A stretch of DNA of 10,778 bases from Gemmatimonadota bacterium (lineage in GTDB: Bacteria > Gemmatimonadota > Gemmatimonadetes > Gemmatimonadales > Gemmatimonadaceae): contig CANGXK010000048.1 in assembly GCA_947457715.1 (NCBI GenBank), positions 1 through 10,778 on the forward strand. The letters run 5' to 3'. The notes under the pieces are model-generated. The model saw only the letters and a list, made by a program, of their open reading frames with translations. It was not told the origin of the DNA and ran no database searches. Made by a program: the position numbers and the translations under genes. This document shows positions 5,671 to 10,778 of this stretch, one piece after another. The first letter of the stretch is position 1, and every line of letters begins with the position of its first letter.

Positions 5671-6912
5671 ATGGTGTCTAGCGTAAACGGCTTCAGCACT
5701 CGTCGTCCCACCGTCACCACCAAGGTGCGCGGTGTCTCTGTCGGCTCCTCGGCACCGATCGTGGTGCAGTCGATGACCAATACCGATACGGCTGATGCCG
5801 CCGGCACCGCGGATCAGGTCGCCGCGCTGTTCGAGGCCGGGTCGCAGAAAGTGCGCATCACGGTTAACAACGACCAAGCGGCCCAGGCGGTCCCCGAGAT
5901 CCGGCAGCGGCTGGAAGATCGCGGTCTGGATGTCCCGCTCATCGGCGACTTCCACTACAACGGGCACCTGCTGCTCACGAAGTATCCGCAGTGCGCCGCC
6001 ACGCTCGACAAGTACCGCATCAATCCGGGCAACGTGGGCACGAAGCATCGCGATACGAATTTCACGACGATCGTGCAGGCGGCGATCGATCATGACAAGC
6101 CGGTGCGCATCGGCGTGAACTGGGGTTCGCTCGATCAGAACCTGCTCACCGATATGATGGACGCCAACGCGAAGTCGGCCCTGCCGCGCGACGCGAAGGA
6201 CGTGTACATGGACGCCATGCTGGAGAGCGCGCTGCGTTCCGCCGCGCTGGCCGAAGAAGTCGGACTCGGTCACGACAAGATCATCGTGAGTGCGAAGATT
6301 TCCGTCGTGCCCGATCTGGTGGAGTGCTATCGTCGTCTCGCCAAGCGTTGCGACTATCCGCTGCACCTTGGCCTCACCGAAGCGGGCATGGGCACGAAGG
6401 GGGTCGTGGCGTCGGCCGCCGCCCTCGGCATTCTCCTCAGCGAAGGCATCGGCGACACGATCCGTGTGTCGCTCACCCCGAAGCCGAATGGCGATCGGCG
6501 TGAAGAAGTGTTCGTGGCGCAGCAGATCCTGCAGTCGCTCGGCCTGCGGTCGTTCGCGCCGCAGGTGACCGCCTGCCCGGGCTGCGGGCGTACCACGAGC
6601 ACGTTCTTCCAGCACATGGCCGAAGACATTCAGGGCTATCTGCGCGAACAGATGCCCGTATGGCGCGAATCGCGGCCCGGCGTCGTGGAAATGAAAGTCG
6701 CCGTGATGGGATGTGTGGTAAACGGTCCAGGCGAATCCAAGCACGCCAACATCGGCATTTCGCTGCCGGGCACGTTCGAAGAGCCGAAGGCGCCCGTGTA
6801 CGTGGACGGGCAGCTCTTCACGACGCTCAAGGGCGACAAGATCGTCGAGGAGTTCCTCGTGATTCTCGAGAACTACGTCGAGACGAGCTACGGCACGACG
6901 GCCGGCGTCTAG
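5671..6912 (+). CDS. ispG: 4-hydroxy-3-methylbut-2-enyl diphosphate synthase (IspG/GcpE)
   Basis: A 413-residue cytoplasmic iron-sulfur enzyme of the MEP isoprenoid pathway that reductively converts 2-C-methyl-D-erythritol 2,4-cyclodiphosphate to HMBPP. The N-terminal TIM-barrel signature [17 protein letters not shown] is present, as are [18 protein letters not shown] and IGVNWGSL. Cluster ligands are visible as Cys302 and Cys305 (ACPGCGRT) and Cys348 with Glu355 ([10 protein letters not shown]), in the same relative order and spacing class as E. coli Cys270/Cys273/Cys305/Glu312. At 413 residues it is somewhat longer than E. coli IspG (372), mainly between the barrel and the cluster domain. 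The frame is open from 5155, but homology starts after 5671. The upstream AACCGGGTTCC is a poor Shine-Dalgarno. No other MEP gene is adjacent. Confidence 0.96.
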   Translation: MVSSVNGFSTRRPTVTTKVRGVSVGSSAPIVVQSMTNTDTADAAGTADQVAALFEAGSQKVRITVNNDQAAQAVPEIRQRLEDRGLDVPLIGDFHYNGHLLLTKYPQCAATLDKYRINPGNVGTKHRDTNFTTIVQAAIDHDKPVRIGVNWGSLDQNLLTDMMDANAKSALPRDAKDVYMDAMLESALRSAALAEEVGLGHDKIIVSAKISVVPDLVECYRRLAKRCDYPLHLGLTEAGMGTKGVVASAAALGILLSEGIGDTIRVSLTPKPNGDRREEVFVAQQILQSLGLRSFAPQVTACPGCGRTTSTFFQHMAEDIQGYLREQMPVWRESRPGVVEMKVAVMGCVVNGPGESKHANIGISLPGTFEEPKAPVYVDGQLFTTLKGDKIVEEFLVILENYVETSYGTTAGV

Positions 6913-6942
6913 CGCGCACCGCTGGGCGGGAGCCGGCCTACA

Positions 6943-7545
6943 TCAGGTCGAGATCCGGCCCAGCTCCGCAGCGGCCTGCTCGAGTTCTTCGACGATCGGT
7001 GCATGGAAGCCGATCTCGGTCAACCGTGCGCTCACGCGGGCGTACCAGCGCACGGTGCCGTCGCGTCCCGCCGAGAATCGTCCCCAGACGGTTTCCGGAA
7101 ATGACGTGCGGCGCAGGTCGGAGAGAATCGAGTTGGCGTTGTGCACCTTGTCGGCCGCGCACACCCATCGTGCATCCTCAGACGCCAGCGCCAGACGGGT
7201 GACGTAGTCCGCCTTCCGCTCATCAAATGACAGATCCACCCCGTCATCGTCGGTGCGTCGCTCGGTGACCGCGAGCACGGTCTGCAATACCCTGCCCCCG
7301 AACTTGCTGCCGATGCGCTCCTCCAGCATCGCGCGCGTCCAGCCGTCGCGTACGCAATCCTCGACGACGTCATGCAGAATGCCGGCGACCACCGTGTCCT
7401 CGGCACACCCATACCGGGTGAGAATCACCGCGACATTTGCCGGATGCGTGAGATACGGGAGCCGCGTGCCTTTGCGGACCTGCTGATCGTGGTGCTTCGC
7501 TGCGAAGGCGAAGGCGTGGTTGATCCGATCGGAGTAGCCGGTCAT
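6943..7545 (-). CDS. RelA/SpoT-like HD-domain hydrolase (small alarmone hydrolase type)
   Basis: A 200-residue cytoplasmic protein that is essentially one HD domain. The metal-binding signature of (p)ppGpp hydrolases is present: His34 (YLTHPANVAVIL), His58-Asp59 (ILHDVVED) with Glu62-Asp63, and Asp132 (AADKVHNANSIL). There is no synthetase, TGS or ACT domain, so it resembles stand-alone MESH1/SAH-type hydrolases rather than full-length Rel. It may instead hydrolyse another nucleotide. The ATG at 7545 is preferred because the domain begins there (GYSDRINHAFAFAAKHH); an upstream in-frame ATG at 7584 would overlap the previous gene. It lies 19 bp downstream of the sulfoxide reductase gene, so the two are probably co-transcribed. 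It ends 30 bp from convergent ispG. Confidence 0.85.
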   Translation of the reverse strand: MTGYSDRINHAFAFAAKHHDQQVRKGTRLPYLTHPANVAVILTRYGCAEDTVVAGILHDVVEDCVRDGWTRAMLEERIGSKFGGRVLQTVLAVTERRTDDDGVDLSFDERKADYVTRLALASEDARWVCAADKVHNANSILSDLRRTSFPETVWGRFSAGRDGTVRWYARVSARLTEIGFHAPIVEELEQAAAELGRIST

Positions 7546-7564
7546 CGACGGGGCGACTGAGGAG

Positions 7565-8074
7565 TCAGGCAGGAAGCGAAACATACGTGGTGCGGGCGAA
7601 CCAAGCCACCAACCGCTCGAGTCCCTCGCGATCGGCATCACCGAACGCCGACGGAACCGACGAATCGATGTCGAGCACAGCGATCAGTGCGCCGGCGGCA
7701 TCGAATACCGGGACAACAATCTCACTCTGCGACCGCGGGTCGCAGGTGATGTGCCCAGGAAAACCATGGACGTCCGCGACGACCACCGTGCGGCATTCCG
7801 CGGCCGCCGTGCCGCAGACCCCGCGGCCGAAGGTGATCTCCTGACAGCCCAATGACCCCTGATAGGGACCGACACGGAGCAGGCGGCCGGGCTCGACGAC
7901 ACGGTAGAACCCCGTCCATAGATGGCTGAAGGCATGATGCAGCAACGCGCTGACGGTCGCCATGCCGGCGATGGCGTCGTCACTGCCCTCGAGCAGCAGC
8001 GACTGCATCTCGAGCAGGCGCGCGTAGGCACGCTCACGCGGCTCGGCGCGAAGATCTGGGATAACGGGTTCCAT
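7565..8074 (-). CDS. msrC: Free methionine-(R)-sulfoxide reductase, GAF type (fRMsr/MsrC)
   Basis: A 169-residue GAF-domain enzyme that reduces free L-methionine-(R)-sulfoxide in the cytoplasm, using thioredoxin-type reductant. The family signature is clear: GSLGCQEITFGRGVCGTAA, then ADVHGFPGHITCDPRSQSEI, closely following E. coli YebR/MsrC (FGRGVCGQA and DVHAFDGHIACDAASNSEI). The three functional cysteines correspond to Cys77, Cys87 and Cys111, with an extra Cys94. The open frame runs on to 8563, but the family's N-terminus fits the ATG at 8072-8074; the extension is an out-of-frame shadow of the upstream membrane gene. The Shine-Dalgarno is weak. It lies 56 bp after the membrane protein gene and 19 bp before the HD hydrolase gene, suggesting one transcript. 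Confidence 0.92.
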   Translation of the reverse strand: MEPVIPDLRAEPRERAYARLLEMQSLLLEGSDDAIAGMATVSALLHHAFSHLWTGFYRVVEPGRLLRVGPYQGSLGCQEITFGRGVCGTAAAECRTVVVADVHGFPGHITCDPRSQSEIVVPVFDAAGALIAVLDIDSSVPSAFGDADREGLERLVAWFARTTYVSLPA

Positions 8075-8130
8075 GCGAGGCGAACGAAGGGGACGACAGC
8101 GGAGTGCTGAAAAAGGCCGAACGGTGGGGA

Positions 8131-8565
8131 CTATTGCAGCGGCCCGATAGCGACGATGAGACGAAGATCGAGCAGCGCCAGCGCAACGCCCTGCACCACC
8201 ACGCCGAGCCCGGCGCCGATCCCGCCCGGGCGCTGTCCCCAGCGCCAGGCCGTCAACGCGAGCGTCACGCCGACCGCCGCATACCCGGCGTCGAGGCCGG
8301 TGTTCAGCCAGAGCACGTTCAACAGACGCTGCGTGCCGGCGAAATCGCGAAACACGAGTCCACGCCACGCCCACACCACGATCGCCAGATTCACGGCGCC
8401 CCACGCCGCGGTCTGAATGGCGAAATGGCGCAGCAACGGCGCCGCCGTGCGACGCACCATCAACCAGGTCAGCAACGAGGTCCCGCTCAACACACAGGCG
8501 CCAGCCCATAGCGCCAGGCGGATCAGGTGACCCCGTTCGAGTGACAACAGCGTATCGGCCCACAT
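8131..8565 (-). CDS. Small integral membrane protein, four helices (DUF6992-like)
   Basis: A 144-residue inner-membrane protein with four hydrophobic segments at about residues 15-36, 46-67, 82-107 and 113-141. Conserved-looking blocks are AAWGAVNLAIVVWAWRGL, LLNVLWLNTGLDAGYAAVGV and GVVVQGVALALLDL. The N-T/I-GLD-x-GY and QG...LLDL blocks match, from memory, small uncharacterised membrane proteins grouped as DUF6992; a profile search would be needed to confirm. No enzymatic or transport motif is seen. The start is the ATG at 8563-8565. It is the first gene of a likely three-gene unit with the sulfoxide reductase and the HD hydrolase. Function unknown. Confidence 0.75.
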   Translation of the reverse strand: MWADTLLSLERGHLIRLALWAGACVLSGTSLLTWLMVRRTAAPLLRHFAIQTAAWGAVNLAIVVWAWRGLVFRDFAGTQRLLNVLWLNTGLDAGYAAVGVTLALTAWRWGQRPGGIGAGLGVVVQGVALALLDLRLIVAIGPLQ

Positions 8566-8656
8566 GACTCGGAGACTAGCCGACGACCACGCACCGCGCC
8601 ACAGAAGCGGCGGCGGATGACGGCGGAAGCCGCGGCATGAGGCCGGGGAAACGAAC

Positions 8657-8687
8657 GCGGGGGCTGGCGAACTTCGCCAGCCCCCGC
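8657..8687 (-). terminator. Terminator of the cupredoxin gene
   Basis: GCGGGGGCTGGCGA (8657-8670) pairs perfectly with TCGCCAGCCCCCGC (8674-8687), a 14-bp stem with a three-base loop, 30 bp past the cupredoxin stop codon. Read on the minus strand, GTTCGTTTCC follows, a modest T-rich tail. A second small hairpin (8698-8703 with 8708-8713) lies between it and the stop codon. Confidence 0.8.
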
Positions 8688-8716
8688 AGGTCCTGCAGAA
8701 CGGAACACCGTTCGTA

Positions 8717-9217
8717 TTACTTGACCGTGATCACGCCCTTCATGTTCATGGCGAGGTGCGGCGTGCAGAAGAACGGGTACTCACCAGCCGCGACGCCCGC
8801 GAACGAGATCGTGTAGCTCTCGTCGGCGTTGAGCATCATCTTGCCCGACAACTCACCAGCCTGCTCCGGCATGTTGGCCATCAGCTGCGTCTTGCCAGCG
8901 GCCGGAATCGCGGCGCCGTCGAATGCCACGTTGTGCGGGCCACCGCTGACCAACGTGAACTTGACGCCGTCGCCGGCGGCAATCGTGAGGTTGGCCGGCT
9001 CGAACTTATAGCCAGTGCCGTCGCCGATCATCTTCACTTCGTGCGTCGTGCCCGTGATCGGGGCCATCGCGCCCGCTGCAGCCGGAGCCGCTTCGGCCGG
9101 AGCCATTTCCGTCGCCGCCGGAGCCGCTGCCGAATCCGTCGTGGCCGCCTTGTCACCACCGCACGCGCCCAGCATGATCGCTGCGCCCGTCACTACTGCA
9201 AAACCGAGAAACCGCAT
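8717..9217 (-). CDS. Plastocyanin/azurin-like cupredoxin lipoprotein
   Basis: A 166-residue blue-copper lipoprotein. Residues 1-19 are a lipoprotein signal (IMLGAC, lipidated at Cys19), followed by a flexible Ala/Pro/Glu linker (about 22-52) and a cupredoxin domain to the end. Type-1 copper ligands are visible: His95 (SGGPHNVAFD), Cys151 and His154 (FFCTPH) and Met159 (LAMNMKG), with the plastocyanin-type Cys-x2-His-x4-Met spacing. It probably carries electrons in the periplasm or at the membrane face. The ATG is fixed by a perfect AGGAGG nine bases upstream. A -10-like TAGAAT and a CRP-consensus-like palindrome lie upstream, and a strong terminator lies downstream, so it appears to be a single-gene unit. 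It is divergent from the his operon. Confidence 0.93.
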   Translation of the reverse strand: MRFLGFAVVTGAAIMLGACGGDKAATTDSAAAPAATEMAPAEAAPAAAGAMAPITGTTHEVKMIGDGTGYKFEPANLTIAAGDGVKFTLVSGGPHNVAFDGAAIPAAGKTQLMANMPEQAGELSGKMMLNADESYTISFAGVAAGEYPFFCTPHLAMNMKGVITVK

Positions 9218-9256
9218 GTCGAGAGGCCTCCTAGAGCCTGATCGAAAATTTTTACC

Positions 9257-9316
9257 ATTCTACAGGACGAGTCCTGTGCCCGTAGGGCCCTACGAGCATT
9301 GTGAACTTATTCACAA
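9257..9316 (-). promoter_or_regulatory. Cupredoxin promoter region with CRP/FNR-type operator and palindromes
   Basis: On the minus strand TAGAAT (9257-9262) is a good -10 element about 40 bp before the start codon; no good -35 is seen. Upstream lie an inverted repeat ACAGGAC-GA-GTCCTGT (9262-9277), a perfect palindrome CGTAGGGCCCTACG (9281-9294), and TGTGAACTTATTCACA (9300-9315). The last is an exact TGTGA-N6-TCACA match, the consensus of CRP-family activators. Its centre would be near -57 from a start about 7 bp past the -10, which suits activation of a promoter lacking a -35. The regulator's identity is inferred only from the motif. Confidence 0.6.
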
Positions 9317-9353
9317 GCGTCCCGAACGCCAAGGGCCGTCGGGCTTTTCCTCC

Positions 9354-9382
9354 TTGACGGGCGTCCGGAACCCCACTACGCT
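9354..9382 (+). promoter_or_regulatory. his operon promoter
   Basis: TTGACG (9354-9359) and TACGCT (9377-9382) are separated by the ideal 17 bp. The predicted start of transcription, about 9388-9390, lies only a few bases before the leader-peptide ATG at 9393, so the leader ORF would be translated from a leaderless or nearly leaderless transcript. Confidence 0.7.
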
Positions 9383-9392
9383 CCTCTCCATC

Positions 9393-9470
9393 ATGCAGAG
9401 CCTCCGCCACCATCATGCGCATCGCAGCCACGGCCATACGGGTCGGGGCGCTTCGTGCATGCCATGGTGA
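9393..9470 (+). CDS. hisL: Histidine operon leader peptide
   Basis: A 25-residue reading frame, MQSLRHHHAHRSHGHTGRGA then SCMPW, with six histidines at positions 6, 7, 8, 10, 13 and 15. It lies between a good promoter and a strong intrinsic terminator upstream of hisG, the classic arrangement of his attenuation. In that arrangement ribosomes stall at His codons when charged tRNA-His is scarce, which prevents the terminator from forming. No Shine-Dalgarno precedes the ATG, and the predicted transcript starts about four bases upstream. A candidate antiterminator arm, ACGGGTCG (9438-9445), overlaps the end of the leader ORF and can pair with the 5' arm of the terminator at 9511-9518 (8 bp with one G-U). 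Recognised from composition and position; the short length precludes homology. Confidence 0.88.
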   Translation: MQSLRHHHAHRSHGHTGRGASCMPW

Positions 9471-9510
9471 CCAGCACAGCTCGCTGATCCCGCAGCACCC
9501 AAGCGATCCT

Positions 9511-9546
9511 CGGCCCGTCCCTTCCGGACGGGCCGTTTGTTTTTTC
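9511..9546 (+). terminator. his attenuator (intrinsic terminator)
   Basis: CGGCCCGTCC (9511-9520) pairs perfectly with GGACGGGCCG (9526-9535) across a five-base loop, followed directly by TTTGTTTTTTC. It lies 40 bp after the leader-peptide stop and 28 bp before hisG, so it must be bypassed for hisG expression and acts as the attenuator. Confidence 0.9.
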
Positions 9547-9573
9547 AGTCCTGCTCTCCTTTCCCAGACCGTC

Positions 9574-10452
9574 ATGCTACGAATCGCGCTGCCCAACAAA
9601 GGGCGCCTGAGTGAAGACACCCGTGAGTTGTTCAACGACGCTGGACTCGAGGTTCGCTCCTCCGGCGAGCGCGCCCTCACGGCCTCCCTGGGGGGAGAGT
9701 TCGAAGCCATCTTCGTCCGCGCCCAGGATATCCCGGAGTTCGTCGCCGACGGCGCCGCCGATGTGGGCGTGACCGGCATGGATCTGGTCAAGGAATCGGG
9801 ACGCGACCTCCGCTCCCACCTCGACCTCGGGTTCGGGAAGTGCCGCCTGGTGGTCGCCGCCAAGGACGACTCGGGGATCCGCTCGGTCGAGGACATCGGC
9901 GCCGACGGCAAGCCGGCCCGCGTCGCCACCGTCTTCCCCCGCATCACGCGCACCTTCTTCGAGTCGCGCGGACGCCCCGTGGAAGTCGTGCCGGTCTCCG
10001 GCGCCGCGGAAATTGCCCCACACCTCGGGATCGCCGACATCGTCATTGATCTGACGTCGACCGGCTCCACCCTCAAGATGAACGGCCTGCGAGAGATCGA
10101 GACGGTCATGAAGTCGAGTGCCCACCTCGTGACCGCCGCCAACGGCCCCCGCAACGGCGATCCGTCGCGCGTACAGGAGCTGAACGACCTCGTCACCGCC
10201 CTCGGTTCGGTGATCCGGGCCCGCGGCCAGCGCTACCTCATGGCCAACGTGCCCCGCGCCGCACTCGATGAGGTGCGCGCCGTCCTTCCCGGCCTCAACG
10301 GACCCACCGTCATCGAGATCGCCGATCACGGGAAGTACGTGGCGGTACACGCCGTGGTCAGCGCCGACACCATCTATCGCACCATTTCGCAGCTGCGGGC
10401 CCTCGGCGGCGAGGGCATCCTGGTGACCCGTATCGAAAGGCTCGTGCCGTGA
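9574..10452 (+). CDS. hisG: ATP phosphoribosyltransferase, long form (HisG)
   Basis: A 292-residue cytoplasmic enzyme catalysing the first, committed step of histidine synthesis: condensation of ATP with PRPP to phosphoribosyl-ATP. The N-terminus MLRIALPNKGRLSEDTRELF is the family signature, residues 50-70 contain RAQDIPEFVADGAADVGVTG, and 159-170 (DLTSTGSTLKMN) is the PRPP-binding loop. Residues from about 213 to 290 form the extra regulatory domain found in long-form, hexameric, histidine-inhibited HisG, so no HisZ partner is needed. The start is the ATG at 9574; no strong Shine-Dalgarno is visible. It is controlled by the attenuator upstream, and its TGA overlaps the hisD start by 4 nt (GTGA), implying translational coupling. 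Confidence 0.97.
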   Translation: MLRIALPNKGRLSEDTRELFNDAGLEVRSSGERALTASLGGEFEAIFVRAQDIPEFVADGAADVGVTGMDLVKESGRDLRSHLDLGFGKCRLVVAAKDDSGIRSVEDIGADGKPARVATVFPRITRTFFESRGRPVEVVPVSGAAEIAPHLGIADIVIDLTSTGSTLKMNGLREIETVMKSSAHLVTAANGPRNGDPSRVQELNDLVTALGSVIRARGQRYLMANVPRAALDEVRAVLPGLNGPTVIEIADHGKYVAVHAVVSADTIYRTISQLRALGGEGILVTRIERLVP

Positions 10453-10778
10453 CCACCGCCACTGCGCTTGGGCTGCGGGCGCGCGGACCGCTCGCCGCCC
10501 TCGATGCAAGGACCCGCTTGGCCATCGTAGACCGCGCCTCGACGACCGACACCACCGTTCGTAGCCGAACGATGGCGATTATCGCTCGTGTCCGCGAGGA
10601 AGGCGATGCCGCGCTCGTAGCCTTCGCCCGGGATTTCGATCGGGTCGAACTGCCAGCGATCGAAGTGCCGCGGGCGACCTGGGACGCGGCGCTGGCCTCG
10701 CTGGATCCGGAGCTTCGCCGCGTGCTCGAACGGTCGGCCCGGAACATTGCCGCCGTGCACGAGGCCTTCCGCCCAGTA
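10449..10778 (+). CDS. hisD: Histidinol dehydrogenase, N-terminal part (cut by window end)
   Basis: The frame from GTG at 10449-10451 stays open for 110 codons to the window edge. Residues such as IIARVREEGDAALVAFARDF and, near the end, RSARNIAAVHEAFRPV match the N-terminal region of HisD, the zinc- and NAD-dependent enzyme that carries out the last two steps of histidine synthesis. The catalytic and zinc residues lie beyond the window. The GTG overlaps the hisG stop codon by 4 nt, the usual sign of a coupled operon; a first-codon ATG is absent. Confidence 0.92.
   Translation, partial: MTTATALGLRARGPLAALDARTRLAIVDRASTTDTTVRSRTMAIIARVREEGDAALVAFARDFDRVELPAIEVPRATWDAALASLDPELRRVLERSARNIAAVHEAFRPV

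Noticed and set aside
8075..8563. Long N-terminal extension of the methionine sulfoxide reductase
   Set aside because: It is an Arg/Ala/Gly-rich out-of-frame shadow of the membrane-protein gene at 8131-8565; the family's normal length fits the start at 8074.
9321..9348. Hairpin with a T-run just before the his promoter
   Set aside because: The stem has a 2x2 internal loop and only five plus three pairs, and no upstream plus-strand gene needs terminating there. It may be chance.
9252..10196. Long antisense open frame opposite hisL and hisG
   Set aside because: High-GC codon bias leaves the opposite strand open; composition is Arg/Ser-rich with no recognisable domain, while hisG is unambiguous.

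Overview
The window is high-GC bacterial chromosomal DNA. Gene content and style suggest a Gemmatimonadota-like organism: long-form HisG, bacterial IspG, several Ala/Gly-rich outer-membrane barrels with AxA-type signal peptides, many starts without a clear Shine-Dalgarno, and a his operon with a leader peptide. This is inferred from style only; no marker gene proves the phylum.

Layout. (1) 1-480: a decayed or duplicated zone. An exact 100-bp direct repeat (1-100 and 351-450) carries the C-terminal tail of an outer-membrane barrel-like reading frame. Between the copies lies a roughly 190-bp structured repeat with direct-repeat ends and a long nested hairpin core. (2) 485-1801 (-): an intact FAD-dependent amine-oxidase-fold oxidoreductase. 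It is divergent from a Bor-family lipoprotein gene (2013-2297, +), with two abutting perfect palindromes between them. (3) 2300-3520: a Bor terminator, an orphan signal-peptide stump, a small exported protein (2534-2908, -), about 460 bp with no convincing gene, and a broken duplicate of the oxidoreductase N-terminus (about 3370-3517, -). (4) 3592-4869: two convergent outer-membrane beta-barrel genes facing each other across a perfect hairpin. (5) 5083-5550 (-): a membrane-anchored protein of unknown function, divergent from ispG (5671-6912, +). (6) 6943-8565 (-): a likely three-gene unit of a small integral membrane protein, a GAF-type free methionine-(R)-sulfoxide reductase and a RelA/SpoT-like HD hydrolase. 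It runs convergently toward ispG. (7) 8717-9217 (-): a plastocyanin-like copper lipoprotein with a strong Shine-Dalgarno, a 14-bp-stem terminator and a CRP-consensus-like inverted repeat upstream. (8) 9354-10778 (+): the start of a histidine operon, with a sigma70-type promoter, a 25-residue leader peptide containing six histidines, an intrinsic attenuator, long-form hisG, and hisD (cut by the window edge) overlapping hisG by 4 nt.

The right half (ispG, his, fRMsr) is conserved housekeeping metabolism. The left third is a plastic zone of duplication and decay holding envelope genes, and contains the least explained sequence. The best-supported regulatory system is the his attenuator, whose leader ORF appears to start within a few nucleotides of the predicted transcription start. 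The most novel-looking item is the structured repeat at 97-286.
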